From Sphingobium trunci (GTDB taxonomy: Bacteria > Pseudomonadota > Alphaproteobacteria > Sphingomonadales > Sphingomonadaceae): a DNA stretch of 64,000 nt. Below the pieces are notes generated by a model, which had not been told where the DNA came from, searched no databases, and saw nothing but the letters and a program-made list of their open reading frames with translations. Position numbers and translations under genes: made by a program. Numbering within the stretch: position 1 is the first letter of the stretch; the number at the start of each line of letters is the position of its first letter. Location: the NCBI RefSeq assembly GCF_022664535.1, contig NZ_JAKUJY010000005.1:62001-126000 (forward strand), in the 5' to 3' direction. Of the stretch, positions 20,353-31,444 are shown in pieces.

Positions 20353-22302
20353 TTACTGCCCGCCATTATTGGCGCTGGCGAGCGCCCGCTGGACAGCGGC
20401 GACGGCGTTGGCATTGCGCTTGACGCCGAGTTGCTTTTCGACCGCGCGCTCGAACTGCTGGCCATATTCCTGGCCCGCCACGTCGCTCAATTGATCGCGG
20501 ACCTGATTGAGCAGCGCCTTGTCATTGCCCGCGTCACCATGTTTGATGCCGTCCAGTTGCACGATGAAATAGCCGCGATCCTCGCCCACGGGCAGGGTCT
20601 TGACGCTGCCCGGCGCCATCGCGAACAGCATGGCGACCTGCGCCGGAGGCCGCTGGCCGTCGCGCATGATGTCGGCGCGGCGGCCACCCACCGTCTGCGG
20701 CGCGGGGAGGGGAATGCCGGCCCCCTTGACGGCATCGGCCAGCTTCATGCCCTTGGCGACCTTCGCCCGGATCTGCTCGGCCAGCGCCTTCGCCTTCTCA
20801 TTGCCCTGGGCGAGCTTGTACTGCATCACCACCAGCGCCTTGATCTTGGCAAGCGGCGGGGGCGCGGCGGCCTGAACGTCGCCCGGCGCGGCCAGCGCAT
20901 AGCGCTTGTCGGCGGTGATCGGGATCAGCTGCGCGTCATCGTCCTGGTTCATGCCGAAGACCGGCGCCAGCAGCGGCTTCACATCGGCCGGCGGTTCATA
21001 GGCGGCATTTTCGACCTGCTTGCCGGACGACAGCAGGAAGGGCGTGGTTTCCAGCTTCAGCCCATTATCCTTCACCACTTCCTCGAAGCTGCCGCCATTG
21101 GCGATCTGGTCCTCGATCTTGCCGGTAAAGTCATTCAGCAGCCGCTTTTCCTTCTGTGCGCGCAGGGTGGCGACGATCTCGTCCCGCACGGCGGAAAGCG
21201 GACGGGCGGGGGTGGTCTTCACGGCGGTCACGCGCAGCAGCACCCAGCCCAGCGATCCGCGCATCGGCCCGACCAGATCGCCCTGTTTCGCGGCGAAGCC
21301 CGCATCGGCGACGGCGGCGGAGCTGGCGGCGGCCAGCGCTTCGCGGCTTTCGTCGGCCAGCGTCGAGATCGACAGGCCCGCGCCCTGCGCGGCGGCGGCG
21401 AGCGACTTGCCGCCCCTGACCTGACCGGCGATCGCCTTGGCGGCGGCTTCGGTCGGCAGGATCAGCTGTTCGAAGCTGCGGTTTTCCCTGGCGGCATAGG
21501 CGGCCTTGTTCTGATTGTAGGCGGCGGTGATTTCCGCGTCGGTCGGCTGCGCCGCCTGGGCGAAGCGTTCGGTATCGATCACCGCATAGCGGATGCGGCG
21601 CTGCTCCGGAATGGTGTAGCGGGCGGCGTTCGCCTTGTAGAAATCGCTGAGCTGCGCGTCGGTCGGATCCTTGATGTCCGTGAACGCGCTGGCCGGGACC
21701 GCCGCGATGGTGCCCTGGCGCGCCTCCAGCAGCAGCGAGGCATAGGGCAGGACCACGCTGTCGGGCAGCTTCACGCCCAGGGCGATGGGGGCCAGCATCT
21801 GCCGTTCCAATATCTCGCGGCTGATATCGTCGCGCAGCGCCTGTTCGGTGATCCGCTCGCGCAGCAGCAACTGGCGGAAATTTTCCTGGCTGAAATTGCC
21901 GGCCGCATCCTGGAAGGCGGGGATCTGCGCGATCTGCGCATCGACCAGCCGCTTGGAGATATGCACCTTCTGATCGTTGGCATATTCCTTCAGCGTCAGC
22001 GAGGCGACGAGCTGGTCATAGACCTGCGCCGCGCCGCCCTGCGCCAGGAAATCGCCGATCTGGAGGCCAGGATTGGATCGGCGCGCATTTTCGAACACGC
22101 GCTGCACGCGATCCTGCAATTCCGTCACCGTCAGCCGCGATCCGCCCGCCTTCGCGGCGGTTTCGCCGGACCCCAACGACGCCCCGAACTTGCCGCTGGT
22201 GATGTCCCCCATGATGAAGGCGGCCGCGACGATCCCAAGGAAGAGCAGGGCCGCGAAGGCGCCGAATTTGGAGCGGATGAAACGGCGGAAGACTGAAAGC
22301 AT
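20353..22302 (-). CDS. ppiD: PpiD-like periplasmic peptidyl-prolyl isomerase/chaperone
   Basis: 649 residues. One N-terminal membrane helix (about 12-32; FGAFAALLFLGIVAAAFIM) anchors a large periplasmic region with a SurA-N-like chaperone segment, a parvulin domain (RSFEQLILPTEAAAKAIA to about residue 350) and a C-terminal parvulin-like repeat. PpiD assists folding of proteins leaving the SecYEG translocon. The start MLSVFRRFIRSKFG is typical, although no Shine-Dalgarno is seen. Divergent from tpiA across about 210 nt. Confidence 0.9.
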   Translation of the reverse strand: MLSVFRRFIRSKFGAFAALLFLGIVAAAFIMGDITSGKFGASLGSGETAAKAGGSRLTVTELQDRVQRVFENARRSNPGLQIGDFLAQGGAAQVYDQLVASLTLKEYANDQKVHISKRLVDAQIAQIPAFQDAAGNFSQENFRQLLLRERITEQALRDDISREILERQMLAPIALGVKLPDSVVLPYASLLLEARQGTIAAVPASAFTDIKDPTDAQLSDFYKANAARYTIPEQRRIRYAVIDTERFAQAAQPTDAEITAAYNQNKAAYAARENRSFEQLILPTEAAAKAIAGQVRGGKSLAAAAQGAGLSISTLADESREALAAASSAAVADAGFAAKQGDLVGPMRGSLGWVLLRVTAVKTTPARPLSAVRDEIVATLRAQKEKRLLNDFTGKIEDQIANGGSFEEVVKDNGLKLETTPFLLSSGKQVENAAYEPPADVKPLLAPVFGMNQDDDAQLIPITADKRYALAAPGDVQAAAPPPLAKIKALVVMQYKLAQGNEKAKALAEQIRAKVAKGMKLADAVKGAGIPLPAPQTVGGRRADIMRDGQRPPAQVAMLFAMAPGSVKTLPVGEDRGYFIVQLDGIKHGDAGNDKALLNQVRDQLSDVAGQEYGQQFERAVEKQLGVKRNANAVAAVQRALASANNGGQ

Positions 22303-22515
22303 GGAGGAAAGTCCGTTAAAGCGGCTTTGATGGCGGCCCGCTTTAAGGGCGGATCGTCGCGCGGGCAAGGGGCGCGACGGGCGCAAGGCTGGACAAATGC
22401 CCGTGCGCCGTTCATCGGCTCGACCAACCCGGCGGTGCAACCCTGGAGAGCGGCTTTGTGGCCGTGGGCGGCGCCGAAGGGTCACGTGCAGCAATAATCA
22501 TAAGGGGAACAGTCG

Positions 22516-23256
22516 ATGAGCAGGCGAAAGCTGGTTGTCGGTAACTGGAAGATGAACGGCCTTCGCGCCCAGTTGGGCGAGGTTGAGGCCATTGGCGGCC
22601 TGGCCCGCGAGCATGGCTCGGTCGAGGTCGGGCTGTGCCTGCCAGCGACGCTGATCGCGGCGGCGGATGCCGTGAAGGGCGGCGCCTTCGTGGGCGCGCA
22701 GGATTGCCATATGCGGGCCAGCGGCGCGCACACCGGCTGCCTGTCCGCGCCGATGCTGGCGGAGGCCGGGGCGAGCTGGACCATCGTCGGCCATAGCGAG
22801 CGGCGGCAGGACCAGGGCGAGACCGATGCCGACGTGGCGGCGAAGGCGCTGGCGGCGAAGGCGGCGGGGCTGAAGGTCATCCTGTGCGTGGGCGAGAGCC
22901 TGGAAGTGCGGGATGCGGGCGATGCCGAGGCGGTGGTGTCGGCGCAGCTCCTTGCCTCTCTGCCGGAAGGGGCGGCTGCGGACTGGCTCTCCATCGCCTA
23001 TGAACCGATCTGGGCGATCGGGACCGGGCGAATCCCCACCATGGAGGCGGTCGCGGAGATGCATGCCGCCTTGCGCGCCGCGCTGGCGCGCCGGATCGGC
23101 GGGGAGGCTGACGCCGTGCGAATCCTCTATGGCGGCTCGATGAACGGCGACAATGCGGCGGAGCTGCTGGCGCTGGCCGATGTCGATGGCGGCCTGATCG
23201 GCGGCGCAAGCCTGACGGCGGAAAAATTCGCGCCCGTCATCGCGGCGGCGGCCTGA
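22516..23256 (+). CDS. tpiA: Triosephosphate isomerase
   Basis: 246 residues. Interconverts dihydroxyacetone phosphate and glyceraldehyde 3-phosphate. The substrate Lys is in VGNWKMNG (Lys12), the catalytic His in VGHSERR, the catalytic Glu in AYEPIWAIGTG, and the phosphate-gripping loop in ILYGGSMNGDN and GGLIGGASL. AAGGGG lies 9-14 nt before the ATG. It is followed closely by secG, a common pairing. Confidence 0.97.
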   Translation: MSRRKLVVGNWKMNGLRAQLGEVEAIGGLAREHGSVEVGLCLPATLIAAADAVKGGAFVGAQDCHMRASGAHTGCLSAPMLAEAGASWTIVGHSERRQDQGETDADVAAKALAAKAAGLKVILCVGESLEVRDAGDAEAVVSAQLLASLPEGAAADWLSIAYEPIWAIGTGRIPTMEAVAEMHAALRAALARRIGGEADAVRILYGGSMNGDNAAELLALADVDGGLIGGASLTAEKFAPVIAAAA

Positions 23257-23380
23257 CGCCCGCCGTTCGCTTCGATCGAAGTCGGGACGGGTTCGGATAA
23301 TGAAGGCGCTCCCGGTTGCTCCGGGGCGCCTTCGTCGCTATGTGCGCCGCAACGCACCCATTACCGGACAAAGTTCGCCC

Positions 23381-23770
23381 ATGTTCACCTTCATCCTCGT
23401 CGTGCAGGCCATTGTCGCCGCTCTGCTGGTCACCGTCATCCTGATGCAGAAGTCGGAAGGCGGCGGTCTGGGCGTCGGCGGCAGCCCGGCGGGCTTCATG
23501 TCGGCGCGCGGCGCGGCGGATTTCCTGACCCGGTCGACCACGATCCTGGCCACCATCTTCGTGTCGCTGTCGATCGTTCTGGCGGTCATCGCCTCCATCC
23601 AGCATCGTCCGAGCGATATCGATACGTCGCTGGTGAAGCAGGCGCCGGCAACCCCTTCGACGGCTCCGGCCCCCGCAACCGGCAATGATCCGCTGGCCGG
23701 CGCGGCGGGTGCGGCGGGCGGCAACGCCCAGGGCACTGCCGCCAACGGTGCGGTTCCGCTCGCAAACTGA
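23381..23770 (+). CDS. secG: Preprotein translocase subunit SecG
   Basis: 129 residues. Two membrane helices (about 1-20 and 52-72) flank a Gly-rich loop (GGGLGVGGSPAGFMSARGAADFLTR), the SecG signature. SecG stimulates SecYE-mediated export. The Ala/Pro/Gly-rich C-terminal tail (about 85-129) is longer than in E. coli and common in sphingomonads. The ATG at 23381 is chosen because it begins the first helix (MFTFILVVQAIVAA). Confidence 0.93.
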   Translation: MFTFILVVQAIVAALLVTVILMQKSEGGGLGVGGSPAGFMSARGAADFLTRSTTILATIFVSLSIVLAVIASIQHRPSDIDTSLVKQAPATPSTAPAPATGNDPLAGAAGAAGGNAQGTAANGAVPLAN

Positions 23771-23860
23771 ACGACTTAACCGTCATTCCCATCTTTTTTG
23801 CATGCGTGCGGATTCGCGCGCTTGCTTAACTCGCTTGTAAAAGGTTAAGCCTCTCCTCCC

Positions 23861-25495
23861 ATGGCGCGGTATATTTTCATCACCGGCGGCGTGGTCTCCT
23901 CGCTTGGCAAGGGCCTGATGGCCGCTTCGCTTGCAGCTCTGTTGCAGGCGCGAGGTTTCCGTGTGCGCATTCGGAAATTCGATCCCTATCTCAACGTCGA
24001 TCCGGGCACGATGAGCCCGTATCAGCATGGCGAGGTCTATGTGACCGACGACGGGGCGGAAACCGACCTCGACCTCGGCCATTATGAGCGCTTTACGGGC
24101 GTTTCGGCGCGGCAGTCGGACAATGTGACGCAGGGCCGGGTCTATCAGACCATCATCCAGCGCGAGCGGCGCGGCGACTATCTGGGCGCGACGGTGCAGG
24201 TCATCCCGCACGTCACCGACGAGATCAAGGCCTTCGCGCTGGCGGATTCGGACGATCTGGATTTCGTGCTGTGCGAGATCGGCGGCACGGTGGGCGACAT
24301 CGAATCGCTGCCCTTCATGGAGGCGATCCGCCAGCTGCACAACGATCTGGGGCGCGGCCAGTCGATCTTCGTCCATGTGACGCTGGTGCCCTATATCGCG
24401 GCGGCGGGCGAACTGAAGACCAAGCCGACCCAGCATAGCGTGCGCGAGCTGACCTCGCTCGGCATCCAGCCCGACATCCTGCTGTGCCGCTGCGAGCATC
24501 CGCTGCCCGAAAGCGAGCGCCGCAAGATCGCGCTGTTCTGCAACGTCCGCCCCGAAGCGGTGATCCCCGCGCTCGACGCCAGCAGCATCTATGCCGTGCC
24601 GACGCAATATCATGCCGAAGGGCTGGACGACGAAGTGCTGCGCGCCTTCGGTATCACCGGTGCGCCGGAACCCAGGCTCGACCGCTGGCACGACATCATG
24701 GACCGCCAGCAAAATCCGGAAGGCGAGGTCACGATCGGCGTGGTCGGCAAATATGTCGGCCTGCTCGACGCCTATAAATCGCTCTACGAAGCCCTGCACC
24801 ATGGCGGTTTCGCCAACCGGGTGAAGGTCAACATCAGGTGGATCGACGCCGAACTGTTCGAGGAAGAGGGGGCGGACATCGCCGCCCGCCTGGAGCCGAT
24901 GCACGGTATCCTCGTCCCCGGTGGCTTCGGCGTGCGCGGGTCGGAGGGCAAGATCGCCTCGGTCAAGTTCGCCCGCGAGCGCAACGTTCCCTTCTTCGGC
25001 ATCTGCCTTGGCATGCAGATGGCCTGCATCGAGGGGGCGCGGAACACGGCGGGCATCGAAAATGCCTCCACCACCGAATTCGGCGAAACCAGCGAGCCGG
25101 TCGTCGGCCTCATCACCGAATGGATGAGCAAGGAAGGGCTGCAGAAGCGCACCGCCGAAACCGATCTGGGCGGCACCATGCGGCTGGGCGCCTATCCCGC
25201 CAAGCTGACGGGCAACAGCGTGGTGTCGGGCATTTACGGCGCGACCGAGATCAGCGAACGCCACCGCCACCGTTACGAAGTCAATGCCGGCTATCGCGAG
25301 CCGCTGGAAAAGGGCGGGCTGATCTTCTCGGGCATGTCGCCGGACGGCGCCCTGCCGGAGATCGTCGAGCGGCCCGACCACCCCTGGTTCGTCGGCGTGC
25401 AGTTCCACCCGGAACTCAAGTCCAAGCCCTTCGACCCGCATCCGCTCTTCGCCAGCTTCATCGAAGCGGCGGTCAAGCAGAGCCGTCTGGTATAA
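23861..25495 (+). CDS. pyrG: CTP synthase
   Basis: 544 residues, full length. Amidates UTP to CTP with glutamine and ATP. The synthase domain begins [18 protein letters not shown] with the P-loop-like [10 protein letters not shown]. The C-terminal class-I glutamine amidotransferase has its nucleophile Cys in [10 protein letters not shown] and the His-Glu pair in [18 protein letters not shown]. The upstream 90 nt are AT-richer and may hold the promoter. A clean intrinsic terminator follows. Confidence 0.98.
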   Translation: MARYIFITGGVVSSLGKGLMAASLAALLQARGFRVRIRKFDPYLNVDPGTMSPYQHGEVYVTDDGAETDLDLGHYERFTGVSARQSDNVTQGRVYQTIIQRERRGDYLGATVQVIPHVTDEIKAFALADSDDLDFVLCEIGGTVGDIESLPFMEAIRQLHNDLGRGQSIFVHVTLVPYIAAAGELKTKPTQHSVRELTSLGIQPDILLCRCEHPLPESERRKIALFCNVRPEAVIPALDASSIYAVPTQYHAEGLDDEVLRAFGITGAPEPRLDRWHDIMDRQQNPEGEVTIGVVGKYVGLLDAYKSLYEALHHGGFANRVKVNIRWIDAELFEEEGADIAARLEPMHGILVPGGFGVRGSEGKIASVKFARERNVPFFGICLGMQMACIEGARNTAGIENASTTEFGETSEPVVGLITEWMSKEGLQKRTAETDLGGTMRLGAYPAKLTGNSVVSGIYGATEISERHRHRYEVNAGYREPLEKGGLIFSGMSPDGALPEIVERPDHPWFVGVQFHPELKSKPFDPHPLFASFIEAAVKQSRLV

Positions 25496-25500
25496 GGAAA

Positions 25501-25523
25501 CGGGGCCATCAGGCCCCGTTTTT
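25501..25523 (+). terminator. Intrinsic terminator of pyrG
   Basis: Perfect 7-bp stem CGGGGCC / GGCCCCG, loop ATCA, then five T; A-rich flank (GGAAA) makes it extendable. Six nucleotides after the pyrG stop. Confidence 0.93.
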
Positions 25524-25684
25524 CCCGGTCCGCCGGGGCTTCGATATTCCGCGACGAATGTTGTTGCAGCGCGGGCGCATCGCGCCTATATCGCGCTTGC
25601 TTCCTTACATCGTCAAACATGTCGGGGTCGCGGGCGGAAGGCCTGCGGCGACGGGAAGCCGCATATTTTGATTTTGGAGACTCC

Positions 25685-26209
25685 ATGGCGGACATCGCCG
25701 AACTGACAGCCCTGATCGAACCGGAGGTGAAGGCCCTCGGCTTCGACCTCGTGCGCGTCAAGCTGTTCGGTTCGGGTGACGAATATACGCTTCAGATCAT
25801 GGCCGAGCGGCCGGAGACGAAGCAACTCGTCATCGAGGATTGCGCCACCATCTCCCGCCGCCTCTCGGACCTGCTCGACGAAACCGATCCGATCGAGGAA
25901 GCCTATCGGCTGGAGGTCAGCTCGCCCGGCATCGACCGGCCGCTGACCCGCCTCACCGACTTCCTCGAATGGGCCGGGCATGAGGCGAAGATTTCCGCCA
26001 CCGAAAGCGTCTCGGGCCGCAAGAGTTTCCGGGGCGTGCTGAAGGGCGTCGAGGGCGGGAATATCCTGTTCGCCGACGCCAAGGCCGGTGACGTGGCCAT
26101 TCCCTTCGCGTTGGTGGGGGATGCCAAGCTGATACTGACCGACGCGCTGATTGCTGCTACTATGCCGCTCTCCTCCGATGGGGCGGACGAGTTCGAAACC
26201 GAGGAATAA
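25685..26209 (+). CDS. rimP: Ribosome maturation factor RimP
   Basis: 174 residues. RimP assists assembly of the 30S subunit. The YRLEVSSPGIDRPL segment is the family signature, following an N-terminal IEPEVKALGFDLVRVK. The ATG at 25685 is preferred because GGAGA lies 4-8 nt before it and homologues start MADI.. ; a longer reading from 25619 is not family-like. First gene of the rimP-nusA-ylxR-infB-rbfA cluster. Confidence 0.94.
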   Translation: MADIAELTALIEPEVKALGFDLVRVKLFGSGDEYTLQIMAERPETKQLVIEDCATISRRLSDLLDETDPIEEAYRLEVSSPGIDRPLTRLTDFLEWAGHEAKISATESVSGRKSFRGVLKGVEGGNILFADAKAGDVAIPFALVGDAKLILTDALIAATMPLSSDGADEFETEE

Positions 26210-26221
26210 GGGTTTACGACC

Positions 26222-27793
26222 ATGGCCAACGCCATTTCCGCCAACAAGGCCGAACTGCTCGCCATTGCGAACAGTGTCGCCAGCGAGAAGATGATCGACA
26301 AGGCGATCGTCATCGAGGCGATGGAAGATGCGATCCAGCGCGCCGCCCGCGCGCGCTATGGCGCGGAGAACGACATTCGCGCCAAGCTGGACCCCGATAC
26401 CGGCGACCTGCGCCTGTGGCGCGTCGTCGAGGTGGTCGAGGTGGTCGACGACTATTTCAAGCAGGTCGATCTGCGCCAGGCGCAGAAGCTGAAGAAGGAC
26501 GCCGTGATCGGCGACTTCATCGTCGACCCGCTGCCCCCGATCGACCTGGGCCGCATCGACGCCCAGTCGGCCAAGCAGGTGATCTTCCAGAAGGTCCGCG
26601 ACGCCGAGCGCGAGCGCCAGCATGAGGAATTCAAGGACCGCGTGGGTGAGATCATCACCGGCGTCGTCAAGTCGGTCGAATTCGGCCATGTCGTGGTCAA
26701 CCTGGGCCGCGCCGAGGGCGTGATCCGCCGTGACCAGCAGATCCCGCGCGAAGTCGTCCGCGTCGGCGACCGCATCCGCTCGGTGATCCTGAACGTGCGC
26801 CGCGAAAATCGCGGGCCGCAGATTTTCCTCAGCCGTGCGCATCCCGAATTCATGAAGAAGCTGTTCGCGCAGGAAGTGCCCGAAATCTATGACGGCGTGA
26901 TCGAGATCAAGGCCGCCGCCCGCGATCCGGGTTCGCGCGCCAAGATCGGCGTCATCAGCCGCGATTCGAGCATCGATCCGGTCGGCGCCTGCGTCGGCAT
27001 GAAGGGCAGCCGCGTGCAGGCCGTCGTGCAGGAAATGCAGGGCGAGAAGATCGACATCATTCCCTGGTCGGAAGATACCGCGACCTTCGTCGTCAACGCG
27101 CTGCAGCCCGCGCAGGTCGCCCGCGTCGTCATCGACGAGGAGGAGGAGCGGATCGAAGTCGTCGTTCCCGACGACCAGCTCTCGCTCGCCATCGGCCGCC
27201 GCGGCCAGAATGTCCGCCTCGCCAGCCAGCTCACCGGCAAGGCGATCGACATCATGACCGAGGCGGACGCGAGCGAGAAGCGGCAGAAGGAATTCGTCGC
27301 CCGGTCCGAAATGTTCCAGAACGAGCTGGACGTGGACGAGACCCTCTCGCAGCTGCTGGTGGCCGAAGGCTTTGGCGAGCTGGAGGAAGTGGCCTATGTC
27401 GGCATCGACGAACTGGCCGCGATCGAGGGCTTCGACGAGGAACTGGCGCAGGAGCTGCAGAGCCGTGCGCAGGAAGCACTGGACCGCCGCGAGGCCGCTG
27501 CCCGCGAGGAGCGTCAGGCGCTGGGCGTCGAGGACGCGCTGGCCGACATGCCGCACGTCACCGAAGCCATGCTGGTGACGCTGGGCAAGGCCGGCATCAA
27601 GACGCTGGACGATCTGGCCGACCTCGCCACCGACGAGCTGATCGCGAAGAAGCGCGTCGACCAGCGCCGCCGCCGCAACGAACAGTCCGAGGACAAGGGC
27701 GGCATCCTTGCCGAATATGGCCTCAGCGAAGAGCAGGGCAATGAGATCATCATGGCCGCGCGCGCGCACTGGTTCGAAGGCGAGGAAGCGTAA
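26222..27793 (+). CDS. nusA: Transcription termination/antitermination factor NusA
   Basis: 523 residues. NusA binds RNA polymerase and nascent RNA to control pausing, termination and antitermination. Order of domains: NusA-N (1-125; [16 protein letters not shown]), S1 (about 135-200; [22 protein letters not shown]), tandem KH domains (about 230-345; [17 protein letters not shown] and [18 protein letters not shown]), then acidic C-terminal helix-hairpin-helix repeats (about 370-500). Twelve nt after rimP. Downstream is an unexpected tautomerase gene instead of ylxR. Confidence 0.97.
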   Translation: MANAISANKAELLAIANSVASEKMIDKAIVIEAMEDAIQRAARARYGAENDIRAKLDPDTGDLRLWRVVEVVEVVDDYFKQVDLRQAQKLKKDAVIGDFIVDPLPPIDLGRIDAQSAKQVIFQKVRDAERERQHEEFKDRVGEIITGVVKSVEFGHVVVNLGRAEGVIRRDQQIPREVVRVGDRIRSVILNVRRENRGPQIFLSRAHPEFMKKLFAQEVPEIYDGVIEIKAAARDPGSRAKIGVISRDSSIDPVGACVGMKGSRVQAVVQEMQGEKIDIIPWSEDTATFVVNALQPAQVARVVIDEEEERIEVVVPDDQLSLAIGRRGQNVRLASQLTGKAIDIMTEADASEKRQKEFVARSEMFQNELDVDETLSQLLVAEGFGELEEVAYVGIDELAAIEGFDEELAQELQSRAQEALDRREAAAREERQALGVEDALADMPHVTEAMLVTLGKAGIKTLDDLADLATDELIAKKRVDQRRRRNEQSEDKGGILAEYGLSEEQGNEIIMAARAHWFEGEEA

Positions 27794-27799
27794 CAACAG

Positions 27800-28036
27800 A
27801 TGCCTTTCGTCGACATCCGTCTGGCTGGAAACGCCACCCGTGAGCAGAAGGCGGCCATCGTCGCCGACGTCACCCGGTCGCTCGTCGAGCGGCTGGGGAA
27901 GCCGGCTTCTGCCGTGCAGGTGGTGATTTCCGAGATTTCGACGGAAAATTACGGGTCGGCCGGTCAGCTCATCGCTGACCGCGACGCGCCCAGGCCGGTA
28001 GGGGAGGACGCCCATGCTGCGGTCACTTCCCGATGA
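27800..28036 (+). CDS. 4-oxalocrotonate tautomerase family protein
   Basis: 78 residues. Begins MPFVDIRLAG, placing Pro as residue 1 after Met removal, the catalytic base of the 4-OT/MIF superfamily; the VVISEISTENYGSAG segment is also family-like. Members isomerise unsaturated keto acids, but many have unknown substrates. It starts 6 nt after the nusA stop and is followed 63 nt later by ylxR, so it is embedded in a translation operon with which it has no obvious link. Confidence 0.85.
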   Translation: MPFVDIRLAGNATREQKAAIVADVTRSLVERLGKPASAVQVVISEISTENYGSAGQLIADRDAPRPVGEDAHAAVTSR

Positions 28037-28099
28037 GAGGCTGACGCTCCGCCACGGCGTTGACGAGGTCATGGCCGCTTCCGCACGGGAGGCGCGCCC

Positions 28100-28756
28100 A
28101 TGACCGAGCGCAAATGCATCCTGTCGGGCGACCGCGCCGACCCGGACATGCTGGTCCGCCTTGCCTGCGGCCCGAGCGGCGAAATCCTGCCCGACATCCG
28201 CGCCAAGGCACCCGGCCGGGGCGCCTGGATCGGCGTGTCCCGCGCCGAACTGGAACAGGCGCTCGCCAAGGGCAGGCTCAAGGGCGCGCTCGCCCGCGCG
28301 TTCAAGACAGGCGATCTGCACATTCCCGACACGCTGCCCGCGCTCATCGAGGACGGATTGCGCAGGGCGCTGCTCGACCGTCTGGGGCTGGAGGCGAGGG
28401 CGTCGATGGTCCTCACCGGATCGGAAAAGATCGATGTCGCCTGCCGCAAGGGGCAGGTGGAACTGCTGCTCCACGCCGCCGATGCCGCTGCCGACGGCAA
28501 CCGCAAGCTCGATCAGGCCTGGCGCGTCGGGCGGGAAGCGGAAGGCACGGATTTGGCGGGCATCGTCTTGCCTGTGGACCGACACGCCCTATCTATGGCA
28601 ATGGGGCGAGATAATGTCGTCCATATCGCAGTGACCGACTCGCGTGCGGCGTCGCGTCTGCGTGCGGCCATAGGCCGCTTGGAAAGCTATCTGGGTTGCG
28701 CTAACGGAGCGCCGGTGCATGGGGAGCAGGACTCCGCAGGGGCGCTGGGGGCTTGA
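28100..28756 (+). CDS. YlxR (DUF448) RNA-binding protein with L7Ae-like domain
   Basis: 218 residues. The N-terminal YlxR domain shows RKCILSGDRADPDMLVRLACG and PGRGAWIGVSRAELEQAL; a second domain (about 85-185) resembles an L7Ae-like RNA-binding fold, the usual alphaproteobacterial fusion. It probably acts in transcription/translation control with NusA and IF2. GGGAGG lies about 12 nt before the ATG. A 29-codon frame (28014-28103) overlaps its start but is not convincing as a gene. Confidence 0.9.
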   Translation: MTERKCILSGDRADPDMLVRLACGPSGEILPDIRAKAPGRGAWIGVSRAELEQALAKGRLKGALARAFKTGDLHIPDTLPALIEDGLRRALLDRLGLEARASMVLTGSEKIDVACRKGQVELLLHAADAAADGNRKLDQAWRVGREAEGTDLAGIVLPVDRHALSMAMGRDNVVHIAVTDSRAASRLRAAIGRLESYLGCANGAPVHGEQDSAGALGA

Positions 28757-28826
28757 GGTAGCATTGGAATGAAGGCGCCGACGGGCCTTGCCGGTCGGGT
28801 TGATGTGAAGGGTATAGTTCAGTCGT

Positions 28827-31433
28827 ATGAGTGACAGCAAGGAAGACAAGCCGGTTCTGGGCCGCAAGCCGCTGGGGATCAAGCGCACGGTCGAGTCCGG
28901 TCAGGTGCAGCAGCAGTTCAGCCATGGCCGCAAGAATACGGTCGTGGTCGAGGTGAAGCGGCGCCGCATCCTGGGCAAGCCGGGCGAGGCCGGTCACGCT
29001 GCGCCTGAACCGCAGGCCGATCCCACGCCCGCGCCCGCTCCGGCCCCTGCGCCGCAACAGCCCCAGGCCCGCGCGCCGCAGCCCGCGCCCGCACGCCCGG
29101 CGCCGCCGCAGAGCCTGATGTCGCGTCAGGAATTGCAGGCGAAGCTGCTGCGCGAGGCCGAGGAAGCCCGCATGAACGCGCTCGAGGAAGCGCGCCGCCG
29201 CGAAGATGCGCAGCGCATCGCCGCGACCGAGGAAGAAAAGCGCCGCGCCGAGGATAATCGTGTCGCCGCCGAAGCCGCCGAGGCCGAAGCCGCGCGTCAG
29301 GCCGAGGAAAGCGCGAAGGCCGCGGAGACCGCCGCGCAGGCGCCTGCCGCTGCGCCGGTCGAGGAAGCGGCGCCCGCCGCCACCGTTTCGGAGGAAGCGC
29401 CTGCCGCCGGCGAGCAGAAGCCTGCTGCGACGAACGGTGCTTCGGCCGTGCCGCCGCCGCGCCGCTTTACCCCGGTTGCGCCGGTCAAGCGCCCCGAACC
29501 CGCCAAGCCCGACCGCGCCAAGCGCGGCGACGACAATCGCCGCCAGGCGGGCAAGCTCACCGTCACCCGCGCACTGGCGGACGACGACAGCGCCCGCGCC
29601 CGCAGCCTGGCCGCGCTGAAGCGCGCCCGCGAAAAGGAACGCCGCGCCCATTATTCGGGCGGTGCCCAGCCGCGGGAAAAGCAGGTCCGCGACGTGGTCG
29701 TGCCGGAAAGCATCACCGTTCAGGAACTCGCCAACCGCATGGCCGAAAAGGGCGCGGATCTGGTGAAGGCCCTGTTCAAGATGGGTACCGCCGTCACGCT
29801 GAACCAGCCGATCGATCAGGATACGGCGGAACTGCTGGTCGAGGAATTCGGCCATCGCATCCAGCGCGTGTCGGATGCCGACGTCGAAATCGGCATGGAA
29901 GGCGAGGTCGACGCACCCGAGACGCTCAAGCCGCGCGCTCCGGTCGTGACCATCATGGGCCATGTCGACCATGGCAAGACCTCGCTGCTCGACGCGCTGC
30001 GCGGGACCGACGTGGTCGCCGGCGAAAGCGGCGGCATCACCCAGCATATCGGCGCCTACCAGGTGACGACCAAGGGCGGGGACGTCATCACCTTCCTCGA
30101 TACGCCGGGCCATGAGGCCTTTTCCGAGATGCGTGCGCGCGGCGCCAACGTCACCGACATCGTCATCCTCGTGGTGGCGGCCGATGACGGGCTGATGCCC
30201 CAGACCATCGAGGCCATCAATCACACCAAGGCGGCCGGCGTCCCGATGATCGTCGCGATCAACAAGGTCGACAAGCCCGAAGCCAATCCGCAGAAGGTGC
30301 GCGAGCGCCTGCTCGAACATGAGATCGTGGTCGAGGATATGGGCGGCGACGTGCAGGACGTGCAGGTGTCGGCGCTCAAGAAGACCGGGCTGGACGAGCT
30401 GATCGAGAAGATCCTGCTCCAGGCCGAGGTCATGGAACTGACGGCCAACCCGGATCGTGCGGCCGAAGGCAATGTGATCGAGGCGCAGCTCGACAAGGGC
30501 CGCGGCGCGGTCGCGACCGTGCTGGTCCGCAAGGGCACGCTCAAGATCGGCGACACTTTCGTCATCGGTTCGGAAAGCGGCAAGGTTCGCGCGCTCATCA
30601 ACGACAAGGGCCAGAATGTGAAGGCCGCCGGTCCCTCGACCCCGGTCGAGATACTGGGCCTGTCGGGCGTGCCGATGGCGGGCGACCAGCTCACCGTCGT
30701 GGAGAATGAGGCCCGCGCCCGCGAAGTCGCCGCCTATCGTCAGGAACAGGCGACCAAGAAGCGCACGACCGCCGCCCCGACCAGCTTCGAGCATATGTTC
30801 TCGGCACTCAACACCAAGGTCATCGAATATCCGGTGGTGGTGAAGGGCGACGTGCAGGGTTCGGTGGAAGCGATCGTGTCGTCCTTGAACCGCATCTCGA
30901 CCGACGAGATCAAGGTGCGCATCCTGCATTCGGGCGTCGGCGCGATCACCGAAAGCGACGTCACGCTGGCTGCCGCCAGCCGCGCGCCGCTGATCGGCTT
31001 CAACGTGCGTCCCAATGCCAAGGCGCGTCAACTGGCGGAGCGCGAGAAGATCTCGCTGCGCTATTATGACGTGATCTACGACCTGCTGGAGGAAGTGCGC
31101 GGCGAAATGGCGGGCCAGCTGGCGCCCGAGCGCATCGAAACCATCGTCGGCCGCGCCGAGGTGCTTCAGGTGTTCCCGGCGGGCAAGAAGGACAAGGCAG
31201 CCGGTCTGCTCGTCCTCGACGGCATCATCCGCAAGGGTCTGGCCGCGCGCCTTACCCGCGACGATGTCATCGTGTCGCGCACCCACATCGCCTCGCTGCG
31301 CCGCTTCAAGGACGATGTGTCCGAAGTTCGTGCGGGCATGGAGTGCGGCGCGGTCCTGCAGGATACGAACGACATCAAGGTCGGCGATACGCTCGAACTG
31401 TTCGAGGTCGAGGAACGCGCAAGGACGCTGTAG
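28827..31433 (+). CDS. infB: Translation initiation factor IF-2
   Basis: 868 residues. IF2 is the GTPase that delivers initiator tRNA to the 30S subunit. The N-terminus carries the IF2-associated helix ([29 protein letters not shown]) and a long Ala/Pro/Glu-rich, coiled-coil-like stretch (about 60-270). The G domain starts near residue 375: GHVDHGKT (G1), DTPGHEAF (G3), NKVDKPEA (G4). Domains II-IV follow, ending in [17 protein letters not shown]. Co-transcribed with rbfA. Confidence 0.98.
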   Translation: MSDSKEDKPVLGRKPLGIKRTVESGQVQQQFSHGRKNTVVVEVKRRRILGKPGEAGHAAPEPQADPTPAPAPAPAPQQPQARAPQPAPARPAPPQSLMSRQELQAKLLREAEEARMNALEEARRREDAQRIAATEEEKRRAEDNRVAAEAAEAEAARQAEESAKAAETAAQAPAAAPVEEAAPAATVSEEAPAAGEQKPAATNGASAVPPPRRFTPVAPVKRPEPAKPDRAKRGDDNRRQAGKLTVTRALADDDSARARSLAALKRAREKERRAHYSGGAQPREKQVRDVVVPESITVQELANRMAEKGADLVKALFKMGTAVTLNQPIDQDTAELLVEEFGHRIQRVSDADVEIGMEGEVDAPETLKPRAPVVTIMGHVDHGKTSLLDALRGTDVVAGESGGITQHIGAYQVTTKGGDVITFLDTPGHEAFSEMRARGANVTDIVILVVAADDGLMPQTIEAINHTKAAGVPMIVAINKVDKPEANPQKVRERLLEHEIVVEDMGGDVQDVQVSALKKTGLDELIEKILLQAEVMELTANPDRAAEGNVIEAQLDKGRGAVATVLVRKGTLKIGDTFVIGSESGKVRALINDKGQNVKAAGPSTPVEILGLSGVPMAGDQLTVVENEARAREVAAYRQEQATKKRTTAAPTSFEHMFSALNTKVIEYPVVVKGDVQGSVEAIVSSLNRISTDEIKVRILHSGVGAITESDVTLAAASRAPLIGFNVRPNAKARQLAEREKISLRYYDVIYDLLEEVRGEMAGQLAPERIETIVGRAEVLQVFPAGKKDKAAGLLVLDGIIRKGLAARLTRDDVIVSRTHIASLRRFKDDVSEVRAGMECGAVLQDTNDIKVGDTLELFEVEERARTL

Positions 31434-31444
31434 GGATATGAAAC

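Noticed and set aside
28014-28103. 29-codon ORF overlapping the start of ylxR
   Set aside because: No family resemblance and no clear ribosome-binding site; probably incidental.
25613-31286. Very long minus-strand ORFs opposite rimP, nusA and infB (to 28585 and from 28701)
   Set aside because: Antisense shadows created by third-position GC bias; their translations are rich in Arg/His/Asp with no domain, and the plus strand carries unmistakable nusA and infB.
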